Origin: Pseudorasbora parva
Lineage: Eukaryota > Chordata > Actinopteri > Cypriniformes > Gobionidae
Direction: 5' to 3'
Assembly (NCBI RefSeq): GCF_024679245.1
Contig: NC_090191.1
Location: 39,358,024-39,422,023 of the forward strand
Length of the DNA stretch: 64,000 bases
The translations under genes and the position numbers were made by a program. The notes beneath the pieces were generated by a model that was not told where the DNA came from, searched no databases, and saw nothing but the letters and a program-made list of their open reading frames with translations. Position 1 is the stretch's first letter. Each line of letters begins with the position of its first letter. Shown piece by piece: positions 50,024 through 62,457 of this stretch.

Positions 50024-51385
50024 GAGATAGATAGATATTCATACATACATACAGACGATTTATTGAATAGAAAAAATTGATTTTGAAATTGATGATTCAA
50101 AGATATTATTCAACAAACAAACTTTGCAAAAAAAAGTAATTCTTGCCATAACGCTCTCATACTCACAGGTCATGAAAGAATCAAGTAACTATTCGGTCTT
50201 TAGGAAACTTATTGGGCCAATAAATCATCATGACGTTCACAATGCTGTTTAGTTTTAGATATCGCCAGCGAAATCATCACAAACATATTGTGATGTGAAT
50301 ATGCAATATCTCACACAGGCCTCATTAGAGGGAGCTATAAAGTCAGAGGGCCAGACAAAAATATGATATTTATACTGTGTCTATTATTAGTGTGTTATTA
50401 GTTTAGAGGCGAGACGCAGCGTCAGAGGAAGGGGAGAGTTATGCTGTGAGGTTAGCAGGTTTATAAGGGCTGAAATGAGAACAGCATTTCAGAAACGCTT
50501 ACAACGTGTTAATGTTTCCCAGGGTAATAACGGCTCTCTTATTACTGCTGTACAGAAACTGACGGAGGGCCTCTGCGTCGACCTCGCGTGATGTGAGAAA
50601 CAGAGATGAAAGATTTAGAAACAATTATATTTTCACAATGATTTTGGTGTCAATTAGAAAATTATTTGTGAATGGTTTTATTAAGTTCCCTGAAGAGTGT
50701 GTAATTATATTATATTGGACCACATAAATTCAAACGATTAAATATCCTCCCTTGGGTTCATTTTAGTGAAGGACAGTGTGCAAATTATCATTCGTAATCT
50801 GTATAGCTAAAATGATGGATCTGGAAAAAAAAAGTGATAATAATTTGTTGGTCCGGGTCAAAAATGACCCCCCTTTAAAATTGCTCGCAAATCGCTCATT
50901 ATGCTATATTATCACCAACTATTTTTTATATATCCCCTCATTACACTCTAAGAGCAAAGTCAGTAAGTTTTAGCCCAATGAGATAACATTAAGTGCCATT
51001 TTTGGAAAAAATTTAATTCTCTCTTCTCCAAAATGACCCGAACACAACATGAGGGTTAAAGTCTTTTCAGATCAAACACAAAAATACATATCAAATATCA
51101 AGAGCTAAAAGAGCATCAAAGCTCTCCTAGTAAACAGACATGTAAACTGATCTTACAGGATTACATAGAGTAAATAAATATCGATAAAGTGATACTGAAT
51201 CTCTGTAATAAACCCAGCGAGTGTCTGAAATGGACCTTCATAAGCGTCTGATATGAAACAACACTCAAACTGATCCCTAAAGAGTTTGACATAAGTATAA
51301 AAATACATATTCTGTTTATACATATACACGCAGCCAAATGTGACATCTAGACCTAGAAAATGACAGTTCTGCAGTAGCTCTAACT

Positions 51386-51712
51386 CTATAATAAAACAGT
51401 AAATTCTCCACTGTTCCTCTTGGAGCTCTTTTGATAGATACTGACCACTGCAGACCGGGAACAGCCCACAAGAGCTGCAGTTTTGGAGATGCTCTGACCC
51501 AGTCGGCTAGCCATCACAATTTGGCCCTTGTCAAACTCGCTCAAATCCTTACGCTTGCCCATTTTTCCTGCTTCTAACACATCAACTTTGAGGACAAAAT
51601 GTTCACTTGCTGCCTAATATATCCCACCCACTAACAGATGCCGTGGTGAAGAGATAATCAGTGTTATTCACTTCACCGGTCATAATGTTATGCTTGATCG
51701 GTGTATAGTATT
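51386..51712 (-). pseudogene. Tc1/mariner element, 5' end and transposase N-terminus
   Basis: On the minus strand the product starts [20 protein letters not shown], then [19 protein letters not shown] and VSIYQK, the paired-like helix-turn-helix of a Tc1 transposase, and breaks off after about 50 residues. Upstream (51640-51712) is the element's outer end, including GTCATAATGTTATGCTTGAT. A 113-bp part (51410-51522) repeats 48978-49090 with three differences. Confidence 0.88.
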
Positions 51713-51991
51713 TTTATTTGTATTTAAGTATTAAGTTCCTATTTATGCAACATCTTTGCAATGCATCACAGGTTTGCTTTCTCTGTGAAGGATAAATGCA
51801 GTAGAAAAACAAGCTAGATAATCATAAGACAAATCAATGTTGTAGTCATGCTGAAGGAGCTTGAATGTGAACAAGCCAGTCAGGTCCACACATAAAAACT
51901 ACACTGACCCAGATGGATTATTTGAGGTATCAGTGCACAAACCGAATATACAGGACTTGTACCGTCTCAGAGAGTGTGACGGAGAGGTTTA

Positions 51992-51993
<2 letters not shown>

Positions 51994-52082
<89 letters not shown>
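51994..52082. repeat. (GA)n microsatellite, about 44 units
   Basis: A pure GA tract. The Arg-Glu and Ser-Leu frames over it are artefacts. Confidence 0.97.
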
Positions 52083-52086
<4 letters not shown>

Positions 52087-52667
52087 CAGTCTAGACTCAT
52101 TACTACTAAACTGCACTTATGCATGCAGGTCTACTATACGTTCATTTCCTCGGCAAATGACTGTAATTATTATTACTCAACAGCAGCAAGTTGAAAATGT
52201 CATCTGACATGCAGTGATGAAAAGCTTCATATTAAACCATATAGAAAAGATCATCATAATAATACTGTTCACCGTAAAGGTCTCTTGTTGTTTATAAAAA
52301 GTTTCATTAATATTAGATTTAAAGGGACTGTAAATCATTTTGATGTGTTAAACGTTTACAAAGCTTCCTCACCGGTTAACTGAATCATCTTAGCAATGAG
52401 CTCATTAAAATATGACCACTCTAATTTGCATATCCAGTCGCCCTGGCCAGGTCAGCCAATCATAGCAGAGCTCATTTAATTACTTAAAGAAACAGTAGTA
52501 GTAAGCTCCACAAACGTAAAAAAACTCCTTCTCTAAATTGTAAATGGAGTATTTAACACATTAGGTGTGAGATTTTGAAGTTGAAAAACTAAATATTATA
52601 ATTATTGTATTACTTTTTCTTAAATACTATTCTTTTTACGGTGAAATATTATTTTGTTTAATATTTT

Positions 52668-52693
52668 TATTTATTAATAATAATAATAATAAG

Positions 52694-52722
<29 letters not shown>
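52668..52722. repeat. (TAA)n microsatellite
   Basis: TAA units with a single AAG variant. Confidence 0.92.
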
Positions 52723-52724
<2 letters not shown>

Positions 52725-54885
52725 ACCACTACCACTACTATTTTTATGATGATGATGATTATGATTTTGATTATTATTATGTACAGATCGACCATTTTTG
52801 GCCAAATTATAAAGCTCTACAAGCAAACACAACAAAACAATGCTGAGAGCGAGAAAAGTAGCTTTTTTTACAATAATAATTATTATTTATTTTTATTATA
52901 ATAATAAAGTAAAAGTTTATATATATATATATATATATAGTAAAAGCTTAAATATTACAATACAAATATTTATTATTTTGTAAAATAGATTTAAAAAAAT
53001 TGTAGTAATAGTAGTAGTAATAATAATAAAAATAAAAATATTATTTATATGGATATATAAAACATTTTGGCCAAATTGTAACATTTTTATAGTCCTATAC
53101 AAGAAAATAGAGCAAAATAAATAAATAAATAAATAAATAGTTTATTTGATTTGCAATTAATTTTTTTTTATATCATAAATATCATTTTTAATATTTATTA
53201 AAATTCAATAGAAATACTTATTTATTATTATTATTATTATATAATACAACTAGCATTTTGTTGTAAAACACACTTTTTATTTACAACTTTGAAAAATCAT
53301 TTTTACAGTGTGTTGAAACATATCAGGAGTCAAATGGGCCAAACAAGTGCCATTTTCATGTCGGCAACTAGCCTGACAACAAGCCAGACCCACATCAAGA
53401 TGTTTGGTCTGTAAACTCACCATTGACAGCTCAATCTGAGGGGCGGATAAACGGTTGTCTTTCAAGCTCCCTCTGCACGCGATAGGATAGCGCTACACCA
53501 ACCAGAGCAACGAAGGTGAAGCGGAGCTCGCTGACAGATTAAACATTCACCGTATCCGGTCGGCTAAACTCCGAACACATCTTCCCTTTTTAAGAATGAC
53601 TTCAGTGCCGTTCTGTTCTTTTCTCAGAGAAAAGCTTAACTCCAAGTCTTCCAGAGTCGCGGTCAAAGCTGATTCGAAAGACCGCCGTTCGCCAGTGTCT
53701 GTGTTTAGAAGCACGCAAACGCAACTCGGCCGTCATTATGTTAAGCCCTGCCCACCGACTCTATACACAATGTGATTGGCCCGACCAGAGTTTGGCGATT
53801 ACAGCTCAGAAGGGTATTGAGAGTTGCTAGACGACACTCGCGGGCAGATTAGATTTGCTGCCGCTAGGGTGCGTCTAGATTTCTAGGCTTGTCTGGAACA
53901 GCAAATGTTCAGATTGATCTTGATCTAGGTCATCTGTGTTTGACTTCGGTCTTAATGTAGTCTGAAGTTATGAATGAAAACCACAGATGCTCATACAATG
54001 AAAGCATGTGTGTGAGACAGACATGTTGACTAATAGATGCACTACAGACCGAGACGGGCCTCCTAACAGCCAGACATCTCGTGGCTTTTGAGTGCCATTC
54101 AGATGAGGAGATCTTTCCTGCTCGGCTGAAGTGACTCCTAATAGAGCGATATTAAACCTGGACGATCAGCCCGGCTCAACTCAACTCAACAGGATAATTA
54201 CCGCAGCCGGTGTACAGCAGCACAGTGAAGAGGCCTTCACTTAATGGAGTATATTTACACACCACCAGAGAGTGAAGAGCCTTAAATGTCAGCGCTGCTT
54301 CATATAAACTCAACCGTATGAGTTAGACGTGTGACAGCTTGAGCGTCTAAACCGTTTAACCTTGCTCTACACAAGCTAATGTTTTCCAATCACGCTCTCT
54401 GAGTGACACGGAGTAATGTTTCGCGCTCATAAAAGAGCAGTCGGTCTGCTCAGCGTCTTGAAGGTGAATGTTTTGAGGAGGAATGTGAAATTGAAGTCCG
54501 TTTCTGGGAGAAAGACGAGCCGTTTACAGGCAGAGCTGCATTGATTCTGCACCCAACGGAAAAGGACACGCGGGTCACTCGGATAAGACGTCGAGCTCCC
54601 GGTGGCTGGATCGCTTTTGTCCCAGTTTGGAGAGGGAGAAACATTATGATCCGGAGAAGCCTGCAGAAAGCACACACAGTCCAAAACTTCACCCCAAAAC
54701 ACGAGAAAGAGCAGGAAGGAGGAGAACTAGAACAGGATGGAAGAGATAAAAAGATAAAAATGAATCTCAAAGCACAGCTTTTTGTGCTATCACTATGTTG
54801 ACTTGGACCCCTAAGAAACAAGCACTGCACAATTAATCCATAAAAACCAAAATCACCATATGTCTGTCAAATGTTATATTAATTC

Positions 54886-55308
54886 TTAAAGGGTTAGTTC
54901 ACCCAAAAATTAAATTGATGTCATTAATGACTCACCCTAACGTCGTTCCACACCCGTAAGACCTTTGTTCATCTTCAGAACACAATTTAAGATATTTTAT
55001 ATCTTAGTCCCAGAGCATAATGCAGTCAATGCCCACTTCACTGTCCATGTCCAGAAAGCTAATAAAAACATCATCAAAGTAGTCCATATGTGACATCAGT
55101 TGGTTGACTAGAGTCTCTTGAAGCATCGAAAATACATTGTGGTCCAAAAATATCAAAAACTACGATTTTATTCATCACTGTCTTCTCCTGCATGTGCCTC
55201 CAAAAAGAATCAAACGGTTAATGAATCAGTGAATCGATCAAAGATTCGGGTCGCCAATGTCACGTGATTTCAGCAGTTGGCGTTCGACCCGAATCTTTGA
55301 TCGATTGA
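54886..55308. mobile_element. left part of a TTAA-type GGGTTAGTTCACCC element
   Basis: TTAA, AGGGTTAGTTCACCCAAAAA, then GACTCACCCTAACGTCGTTC: the characteristic left end of a very common fish repeat. Related ends are at 5643-6893 and 63860-63956. It ends at the 22-bp inverted repeat, where LINE-like sequence begins, so the right half is missing. Confidence 0.75.
55232..55306. repeat. perfect 22-bp inverted repeat, 31-bp loop
   Basis: The left arm 55232-55253 (starts AATCGATCAAAGATTC, ends GGGTCG) is exactly complementary to the right arm 55285-55306. The loop contains TCACGTGA. Confidence 0.93.
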
Positions 55309-55739
55309 GGGACAGATAATAAGTCCTCAGAACAAAGACAATATCTTCCTGTACTTTTCTTTTCAATGTTGGATTGGAGGTATGGGGGAAGCAGACCAAG
55401 AATTGCCTTGTAGATAAAAATGTACCAATTTTTAAGTCTACGGGTGGACAATGCAGACCAACCAACCCGATCATAAAAAGAACAGTGATGAGTAAGTGCT
55501 CGAAAGTTTGTGATAAACCTAAGAGCTCCATGATCAACAGTATCCAACAGTTTCAAGCTTTTGATGAAAGCATTCATGTATATAACATCGCCATAGTCCG
55601 GCACTGACAAGAAAGTGGCAGCCACAAGCCTCCTTTTTGCCTCACAGGAAAAACATGACTTGTTTCTAAAATAAAAACCCAATTTAAGCTTTAGTTTTTT
55701 ACTGTTGAAAGTGAGGTTTAAAAGAGAGTGAATCATCAA
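55309..55739 (-). pseudogene. LINE (non-LTR retrotransposon) reverse transcriptase, C-terminal fragment
   Basis: The minus-strand frame reads RRLVAATFLSVPDYGDVIYM, LKLLDTVDHGALRFITN, LTHHCSFYDRVGWSALSTRR and WYIFIYKAILGLLPPYL, a pattern typical of the region after the catalytic core in fish LINE reverse transcriptases. The YxDD catalytic box is not present, and the frame ends where the neighbouring inverted repeat begins. A truncated, inactive remnant. The LINE clade is not assigned. Confidence 0.8.
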
Positions 55740-55759
55740 TTAGGATACCAAGATACTTG

Positions 55760-56546
55760 AATTTAGAGACAGAGCTGCCCTTCTATAAACCTCCCAGAAC
55801 ACTCTTAAATAGCATCTACAGGGCTGCATGATATTTAATACTAATGTCATGCAATAACTAATGTGATATGCAATATGATGTTTTAAGTGGGCAAAATCAA
55901 TTTAAATTTTTATAATAATTTAAAAAATGGAGAGAAAAAACTAATTCACATTTGGCCATGTTGATTGTTGATCATCTGTGTCAACCTAAAACTTTGACTT
56001 TTTCTGAAATTTGTTCTGAAAGACGCCAACAGACCCTGCTGCGGATCTGTGTGTGTGTGCCCTGTTGGTGTCTGTTCTGTCTGTCCGAGCTTGTGTTCTT
56101 GGATTGAACGTGCTGACTTAGCACTTGTCGGGTCATGAAATGATCACGTAGCCCTAATAGCAACACAATAAAGTCAAATAACTGGCAATCAGAGCTACTG
56201 GAGAAAAAACGGAAGATATTGACAATAATCTTGATTAAAAAAGGATCAAATGAAGAGCAAAGGCCAATGAGAGACACACTAAACGTGGAGACACTGAGCT
56301 GGTAACAGGAGTGTGTTTCACATCCCTCGTGAGTTTCAGTGGGGCACACACTGCCCTTGAGCTCAACACTGAGTGTGTGTGTGTGTGTGTGTGTTCCTTT
56401 TAAGGCTATACTTGTGAAGGCACAAATGTCCTCACATATATAGTAAAATATGAAAACAACTCACTAGTGGGGAAATTTGACTGGTCTTCACTTGTTAAAA
56501 AGGCTTATAAAATCGGCCAAAACACGTTTTTATTTAAATCTATGAA

Positions 56547-56638
<92 letters not shown>

Positions 56639-57469
56639 ACATCATCCCATTTTAGCTTCAAAAAAACTATTTGTACACCTAAACCGAGTTTGAGAAAAGC
56701 ACACACTCGTTCCTGCTCGAAGTGTTTCTTGTACCTGTTATTGCTGCAAAGGTATGAGAATGTCCTCTCTATAACCTCCCATGAGCACGATGTAGTGCTC
56801 TATTTTTACTCCTTATTTGAAGAATAAACTAAAGCAAAGTTACATGCATGTGTGAGAGAAGTTGACAATGACAACAGGAAAGGAGGGCATGTTTAAAGAT
56901 GAAAGATTGTACAGTATGATCTCATCTGAACGGATGGAAATGTAGACCAAAAAAAAAAAAAAAATGCCTCTTGATCCAAATCAAAGTTGACAGCATATGC
57001 AGTCTGCACAGTGATATCTGACGAGAGAATGCAAACTGGCTTTTCCCAGCAATAAAATATATATTTTTAAATAAATTAAATGTGTCAGTCCTGCTCTGCT
57101 GCGCCCATTGAAATCATGGCTTTAAAAAAAAAGATATTTAAGAATTCATTTACATATTTTTTTCCACTTTATGAAAAGTTTAGATACTTTTTTCAATACA
57201 TTTCAAATACAGATCATTTTATCAAATATAATGAATCATTTTAAAGTTACAAACTATCAAATTAAACTGCATTTATTTGCAAACACTTATAAAGCAAATG
57301 TCACAAAAAGTCATTTTGTTAGTAAAAAGTGACACAATGCTAAATATGTTGAAGCATTGCACCACTTTGTGTGTGTTGGAGGTTATTGGCTCATGTTGAT
57401 AGTTAAAGTGCCACTATTATCTCTCATGCAGTGTGTTATAAAGCTGTTTGTGAATGTAAAAGATCTGCA
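55760..57469. other. no gene recognised
   Basis: It contains (GT)n tracts at 56373-56392 and 56552-56637 and otherwise AT-rich sequence. Confidence 0.5.
56552..56637. repeat. (GT)n microsatellite, about 43 units
   Basis: A pure GT tract. Confidence 0.97.
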
Positions 57470-58708
57470 TGTCACGGTTTATAGATTCACCGTCTCTTTT
57501 CTCTGTGTCTTGTGAGGTTGTGTTGGAGGCGTGGTCACTGATTATGGGACTTATCACCGTCACCTGCTGCACTCATCATCCACACTATGTAACCTGCCCT
57601 GCGTCCCAATTCGCATACTATCCATCCTAAATAGTATTCGAAAATAGAATTAGTATGTCCCAAATCGTAGTATGTTGAAAAGAGTATTCCAAAGATTCCC
57701 GGATGGTTTACTATTTCCGGTCCGAATTCACAGTATGGATCGATGGGCACTCTAACGGCTGATATTGCCCACAACCCATTGCGAGTTGGACGAGGATTCG
57801 ATTAGAACTACAAACGCGGATAAAAAGCGTTAAAAAACTACAAACATGACGGATGTGCGAGTTCGACGGTTAAGTAGAGAAGTTTAGATAAAGGGGTTTG
57901 AGTGACCAACTATCAATATTTAACCTGACAAAAATATATTTATTCAGTGTTGTCACATTATATTTCACCTGCAGCAGCATTGAGAACTTTTGAAATGACA
58001 CGTTTGGCCATTAACTTTTAAATGCATCATTATATTTAAACTGTATACATGAGGAGAGTCTCTGCATTAAAGACCCACAAATGGCAGATCAACGAGCGGC
58101 TACATTTCTCTCCGATACGGTAGGAGATATCTAAGATATCCTTAATATTAAACTGAATGTGAAGGATTTGAACTGTGACGAATCTGACGATGATTGACAG
58201 GGCAGATAAACGGTGACGGGATGCACGTAACTAAGCGACAGAGTCCGTTAAAGATGGCGAAGTATTAAGTCCCGAAGCTTGCATACTTTTCTGCTACACA
58301 CTCAAAAGTATATACTTTTTCTTCACAAAAAGAGTACATACTTTTAGGACGTAGTATAAGTAGGCGAATTGGGACGCAGCACTGGTCTCTCACTGGCACC
58401 CATTGTCAGATCGTTTCAAGTGCTCCTGGTGTGGCTTGCCTCGGCTTCTGTTCCCCTGGGGGATTTCTCTGTTCCGGGTCCAGGATTTCGGCCTCTGGTT
58501 GTCCTCTGCTTCGCCGTCTCACCTGCCTGGCCGCCTGCACCTGACCTTCGCCGTGGTTCGCCTGCCTGTGCCCTGGAGCTTGTCTCTTTTGCTACTTTTC
58601 TGCCTGTTATTGAGTCTTGTTTATTGTTGACGCTCACCGTCCTGTTTAACAATAAACTTGTCGTCTTTTTGCTATTGGATCCCCCTGTCTCTCATCACAG
58701 CCGTGACA
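57470..58708 (+). mobile_element. solo LTR of a retrotransposon, interrupted by a DNA element
   Basis: It begins TGTCACGG and ends CCGTGACA, the TG...CA inverted termini of an LTR. It is flanked on both sides by the same 5 bp, CTGCA (57465-57469 and 58709-58713). An AATAAA signal lies near the 3' end (about 58650), as expected for an LTR. Without the insertion at 57599-58379 it is about 458 bp. No primer-binding site, gag or pol lies beside it, so internal sequence was presumably lost by LTR-LTR recombination. The open frames at 58369-58728 are LTR sequence, not a gene. Confidence 0.88.
57599..58379 (+). mobile_element. CTGCGTCCC-ended DNA element, copy 3 (longest), inside the solo LTR
   Basis: It starts CTGCGTCCCAATTCGCATAC and ends GTAGGCGAATTGGGACGCAG, 781 bp. 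It is the reverse complement of copy 2 (26748-27506) through most of its length. No transposase is encoded. The flanking LTR sequence (AACCTGCC before, CACTGGTCTC after) shows no obvious target duplication beyond one C. Confidence 0.92.
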
Positions 58709-59043
58709 CTGCAATGTTTCAAAGATAAAGTGCTTGACGAATAAAGTCATTATCTCTCAAAAGAATGAACTGATTCTGAAATGCCTGAAACGAGTCGTCT
58801 GTAATTCCAGTCTTACTTCATGATTGAAACTGGTTTGTAACAAATTTGCATAATACCCGCCTGTGATCTTCATTGGTTGCCAATACGAAAGTGACTTAAA
58901 CTGAAATAGAGGGAATGCATCGACGTCACTTTCCCGCCGTAACACCCCCCTCAGCCGGGGCTGAGTGGCAGAAGAGCTGCTGCGTGACTGGAGTTAATGG
59001 AGGAAAACACGAGTAGAGCAAACGATCCTTACAACTTACCAAA

Positions 59044-60221
59044 AGCCCCGTTTCCACCAAAATTACCCGGAACAATTTGTACCAGGAACTTTTTTACAGG
59101 AACTTTTCTCCCCCCCAGACCTGCAACTCTCTGCGTTTCCACCGCGATCTAAAGTTCCGAGAAGATTAGGCAGATTAGTCCGATGATGTAGGACTGCGCG
59201 CGACTGCTCCTCCAAGTCAGTGACGGACAGTAATCATTTTTGTGTGTACCGATTGAAAGATTTAGTGGACTGTTTACATGAGACGTTATCTAAACCGATC
59301 TGCTGTTTATGTGATGACTTTCAATCGCAATCATTTTGTCACATGCAGTTTGTCTGCCGCATCAAAAATGTCAATGCTGTTTTCTCCAGCAGCTGGAATG
59401 TGTTAACTGTGGCCATAGCAACTCTTAACGGCCACCAGGACTAATACAGTATTATTTATAGCTATTTATTTGCTGTAAAGTGTAATAATCATCTCAGAAA
59501 GAAAAAAAAATCTTCTGTCAGGCGCAGTTAAAGTAAAAACTGCCTGGGGCAATATACGCTGTGTCATTACTCCAACATTATCTTCATAGCTTACGAAATA
59601 AAAAGTTTACCCCTCAGAAAAATTAACTTTCCTCTCTTGTCAACATGAGTGCGGCGCGCGCTGTCACGTCATGTAAGGACGCACACTTAAAAGTAATCGG
59701 TCAGGTCGTTTGCATGGTGAAAAAAAATGAATAACGAGTTTTGCTGGTTATGTATAGGTTTACTAAAGAGGTAATTAACAACGACAGAAAAGAGCACTAA
59801 TATGCAGATTCAGCATCATGCAGCATATTCAGAAAGCTTGTAAAGCTAGATTTAAAATGACAATGTATATTATAATCAGCTATTACAGACATTGAACGTG
59901 AGATGGCTGAAATGAACGCGCGCCATCAGACAGAGAGCAAGATTGATACTTAACGTAGACCGAACCTCGCAAAAGACTTTTAAAAATGCCGTTGAAATAA
60001 AATGCTGCGTGAGCTCAACCAATCAGCATGTTCAGCGCCCAAGTCCCGCCCTCGAACATTCCTGAACTTTGAAAAAGTACTACCTCGCAAGCAGGGCCGT
60101 TTGGAGGGGGAAATATTTACCCGGAACTTCATTTAGACCCTGGTTCCTGCGGTCTAAACACACCGAGTACCACCCAAAGTTCCTGGTTCCTGGGTAAAGT
60201 TCCTGTGGTGGAAACGGGGCT
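59044..60221. mobile_element. DNA element with AGCCCCGTTTCCACC inverted ends
   Basis: The left AGCCCCGTTTCCACC, then TTACCCGGAACAATTTG, is mirrored by GGTTCCTGGGTAAAGTTCC and GGTGGAAACGGGGCT. AAA borders it on both sides (59041-59043 and 60222-60224). It is 1178 bp with no transposase recognised. Confidence 0.82.
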
Positions 60222-60930
60222 AAAGATTCAGTGATCCATGGATAATGATATGCAGCCAGGAATCGTGTTTTCCTGACATTTTTAGGAGCCTCATTTCAAC
60301 AAGAATGTTTATAACTGTCATTCATCACATTTATCGAGTGAATCCTGCATGTATATGTGGATGGGTCAGTGTTTTGAAGTGTGTAGTGGTGGTAATATAC
60401 TTTATATTCACTAAAAGCTGTCACTCATTTAATAAACGCAATCTCACAAAGTTCCGCAGTGACGTTGGTATACAATGAATCTCTTATTTTCACAATGTCT
60501 GCACTTACAGAGGATTGCTGCGCGTGTTTAACTGAACTCAGCGCCTGGACAAACACTCGCGCGGTGAGTGATTCCGAATTGAACACCTGTGATTGGCCAA
60601 TTCCGTTGCAGAAGTCTACAAACATGTCTGTGATTGGCTACATTACTCACCGAGGCGAAAACATGTTGGAAATGTAATCATTTGACGAGTGCAAATACAG
60701 ATACACACTGGATCTTTTGCTAGCTCCTTTTCGCTGATAATACGCAATTATTACGAATTCTTACAGAGGATTACAGATCACAGACAAGCAGTTATGGGCA
60801 GCGTTTCACTCTAAAAGCAGAAGCTGCAGCAGGTGGCAGTGGTTTGAGTGAGAAAATGACACGCTATTATCAAGTCCGTCTCAAGCTCAGAACAGCGACG
60901 ACTATGCGGTCGGTGGACAAGCCTCCCCTA

Positions 60931-60947
60931 CCCCCCCCCCCCCCCCC
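60931..60947. repeat. C17 homopolymer
   Basis: An unbroken run of 17 C followed by GGGCC. A site where sequencing length errors are likely. Confidence 0.95.
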
Positions 60948-61084
60948 GGGCCTGGTTTTGTGTGTTTTCGCAGCATTTGTGCTGTAAACCAATGCTGCCT
61001 CTCAGTCTTTCTGCCACTCAGCGGGGCGTAATCACAGTCGCTCCAGCTGATGATGACGTCACGTGCATTCCCTCTATTCCTCGA

Positions 61085-61545
61085 CTAGAGACAGGCTCCA
61101 GAAGGAGCAGAATCTCATTGAGCCCCATGTTAAAATGCCCAACTCTACAGCAGAAAAAAACATTTTTACAGCCTGGTACAAACTGTGGTTTTGGTCTATA
61201 CGGCTAATGTTGACCTTCATGACAACTGTGAGGCGAGTTCATTTTTTTATAACGCATTTGTTTACATTATATAAAGCCTTAAAGTTCTGCATAATTAAGG
61301 GCGTGGCCAGTTTGAGTGACAGGCGGATTGGCGTTTGTCTGCTGTCTGTTAATCATCTAGTCACCTCAGCTCCGCCCACGTCCCGCCTCTTTACTTATTG
61401 TCAGTTATCCGGGAGTGACGTGCGATGACTTGCTGCCAAGATGGCAATGGACCAACTTTGAGACTTCAAAAACTCTCTTCAGAAACCTATGGGTGACATC
61501 ACGGACACTACGTGCAAATTGTTTTACAGTCTATGGGTAAAACCG
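61085..61545. repeat. dispersed fish repeat (AATCTCATTGAGCCCCATG type)
   Basis: AGAATCTCATTGAGCCCCAT, AAATGCCCAACTCTACAGCA and TGTTTTACAGTCTATGGG are landmarks of a widespread fish repeat. I see no coding capacity. Confidence 0.5.
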
Positions 61546-61639
61546 ATGCCATCATTACTATTTGTATCACTTTGTATCGAGTGCTGAGGAAAATCAGGAG
61601 CTAATAAAGGCATTTTGCTTCCATCGCACACTGTAAGCA

Positions 61640-61815
61640 GTAGAGCAATCACAAGAGGCTAAGCAATCTGACCAATCAGAGCAGAGTAGACTAATCACAA
61701 CAGACTGAGCAATCTGACCAATCAGAGCAGAGTAGACCAATCACAACAGACTGAGCAATCTGACCAATCAGAGCAGAGTAGACCAATCACAACAGACTGA
61801 GCAATCTGACCAATC
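61640..61815. repeat. minisatellite with 46-bp unit, about 3.7 copies
   Basis: The unit contains GAGCAATCTGACCAATCAGA, GCAGAGTAGACCAATCAC and AACAGACT. Copies 2 and 3 are nearly identical; the first and last are partial or diverged. Each unit carries two CCAAT motifs. Confidence 0.93.
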
Positions 61816-62361
61816 AGCAGAGCAGCTTGGGTTGAGTTAAGTAGGACATTTTACCAGCAGAGAACAGTGAAGGTTTATAATGAATGTATATAAAGTGATA
61901 TATAAAAGATGTGTGAATAGAAATTTTGCTACACCATATTTCCATGGATTTTAGTGGGTTTATGTGATGTACATACACAAAGAAACACGGAGCAATACAA
62001 AAATGTTGTATACAGAGTGCAAACAATCACTATCATAGTAGTTTCAGCTGAATGCCAACAAAATTGCTCATCCCGTGATAATATTTTGCACTCATTCCTA
62101 CCTCATTCTTTCAAAAAATTAAACACTATTAAACAATCAAGCGCTGAAATGCTGTCAAAGCACATCTTGAAAGTTTTCCTCCATTAGTTAAAGATCAGCA
62201 GAGCAGCTTTGTTTTCAGTGTCATCTAAAGACAAACGTAGGCGAAGTGTGTGTGTCGATGCTTTTTGACAGTCGCAGGCTCTATGCGACAGGATGGAGTG
62301 TGTGCATGTACACACAACATCTTTACAAAAGTTTGATTTGCTGTTTAATCAGCAATCAGTT
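61816..62361. other. no gene recognised
   Basis: Unassigned sequence before the (GT)n tract. Confidence 0.5.
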
Positions 62362-62369
62362 TGTGTGTG

Positions 62370-62454
<85 letters not shown>
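62362..62454. repeat. (GT)n microsatellite, about 46 units
   Basis: A GT tract with one CAT interruption near the start. Confidence 0.97.

Positions 62455-62457
<3 letters not shown>

Larger units (their letters stand above)
51713..54885. other. no gene recognised; AT-rich with microsatellites and one repeat relic
   Basis: (GA)n at 51994-52082, (TAA)n at 52668-52722, and a dispersed-repeat relic at about 53365-53890, beginning CTAGCCTGACAACAAGCC and ending GTCTAGATTTCTAGGCTTG. Short open frames around 54427-54830 show no recognisable domain. Confidence 0.45.
58906..61077. mobile_element. outer inverted-repeat element around the AGCCCCG element
   Basis: The left block (AGAGGGAATGCATCGACGTC, then GGCTGAGTGGCAGAA) and right block (CTGCCACTCAGCGGGGCG, GACGTCACGTGCATTCCCTC) are inverted and diverged. 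The interior is largely the 59044-60221 element plus unassigned sequence, including a C17 run. Boundaries approximate. Confidence 0.55.

Noticed and set aside
51913..52194. 93-residue frame with an Arg-Glu repeat
   Set aside because: Translation of the (GA)n microsatellite.
58369..58728. 119-residue Pro/Leu-rich open frame
   Set aside because: Lies in the solo LTR and begins inside the inserted MITE, so it joins two unrelated repeats.
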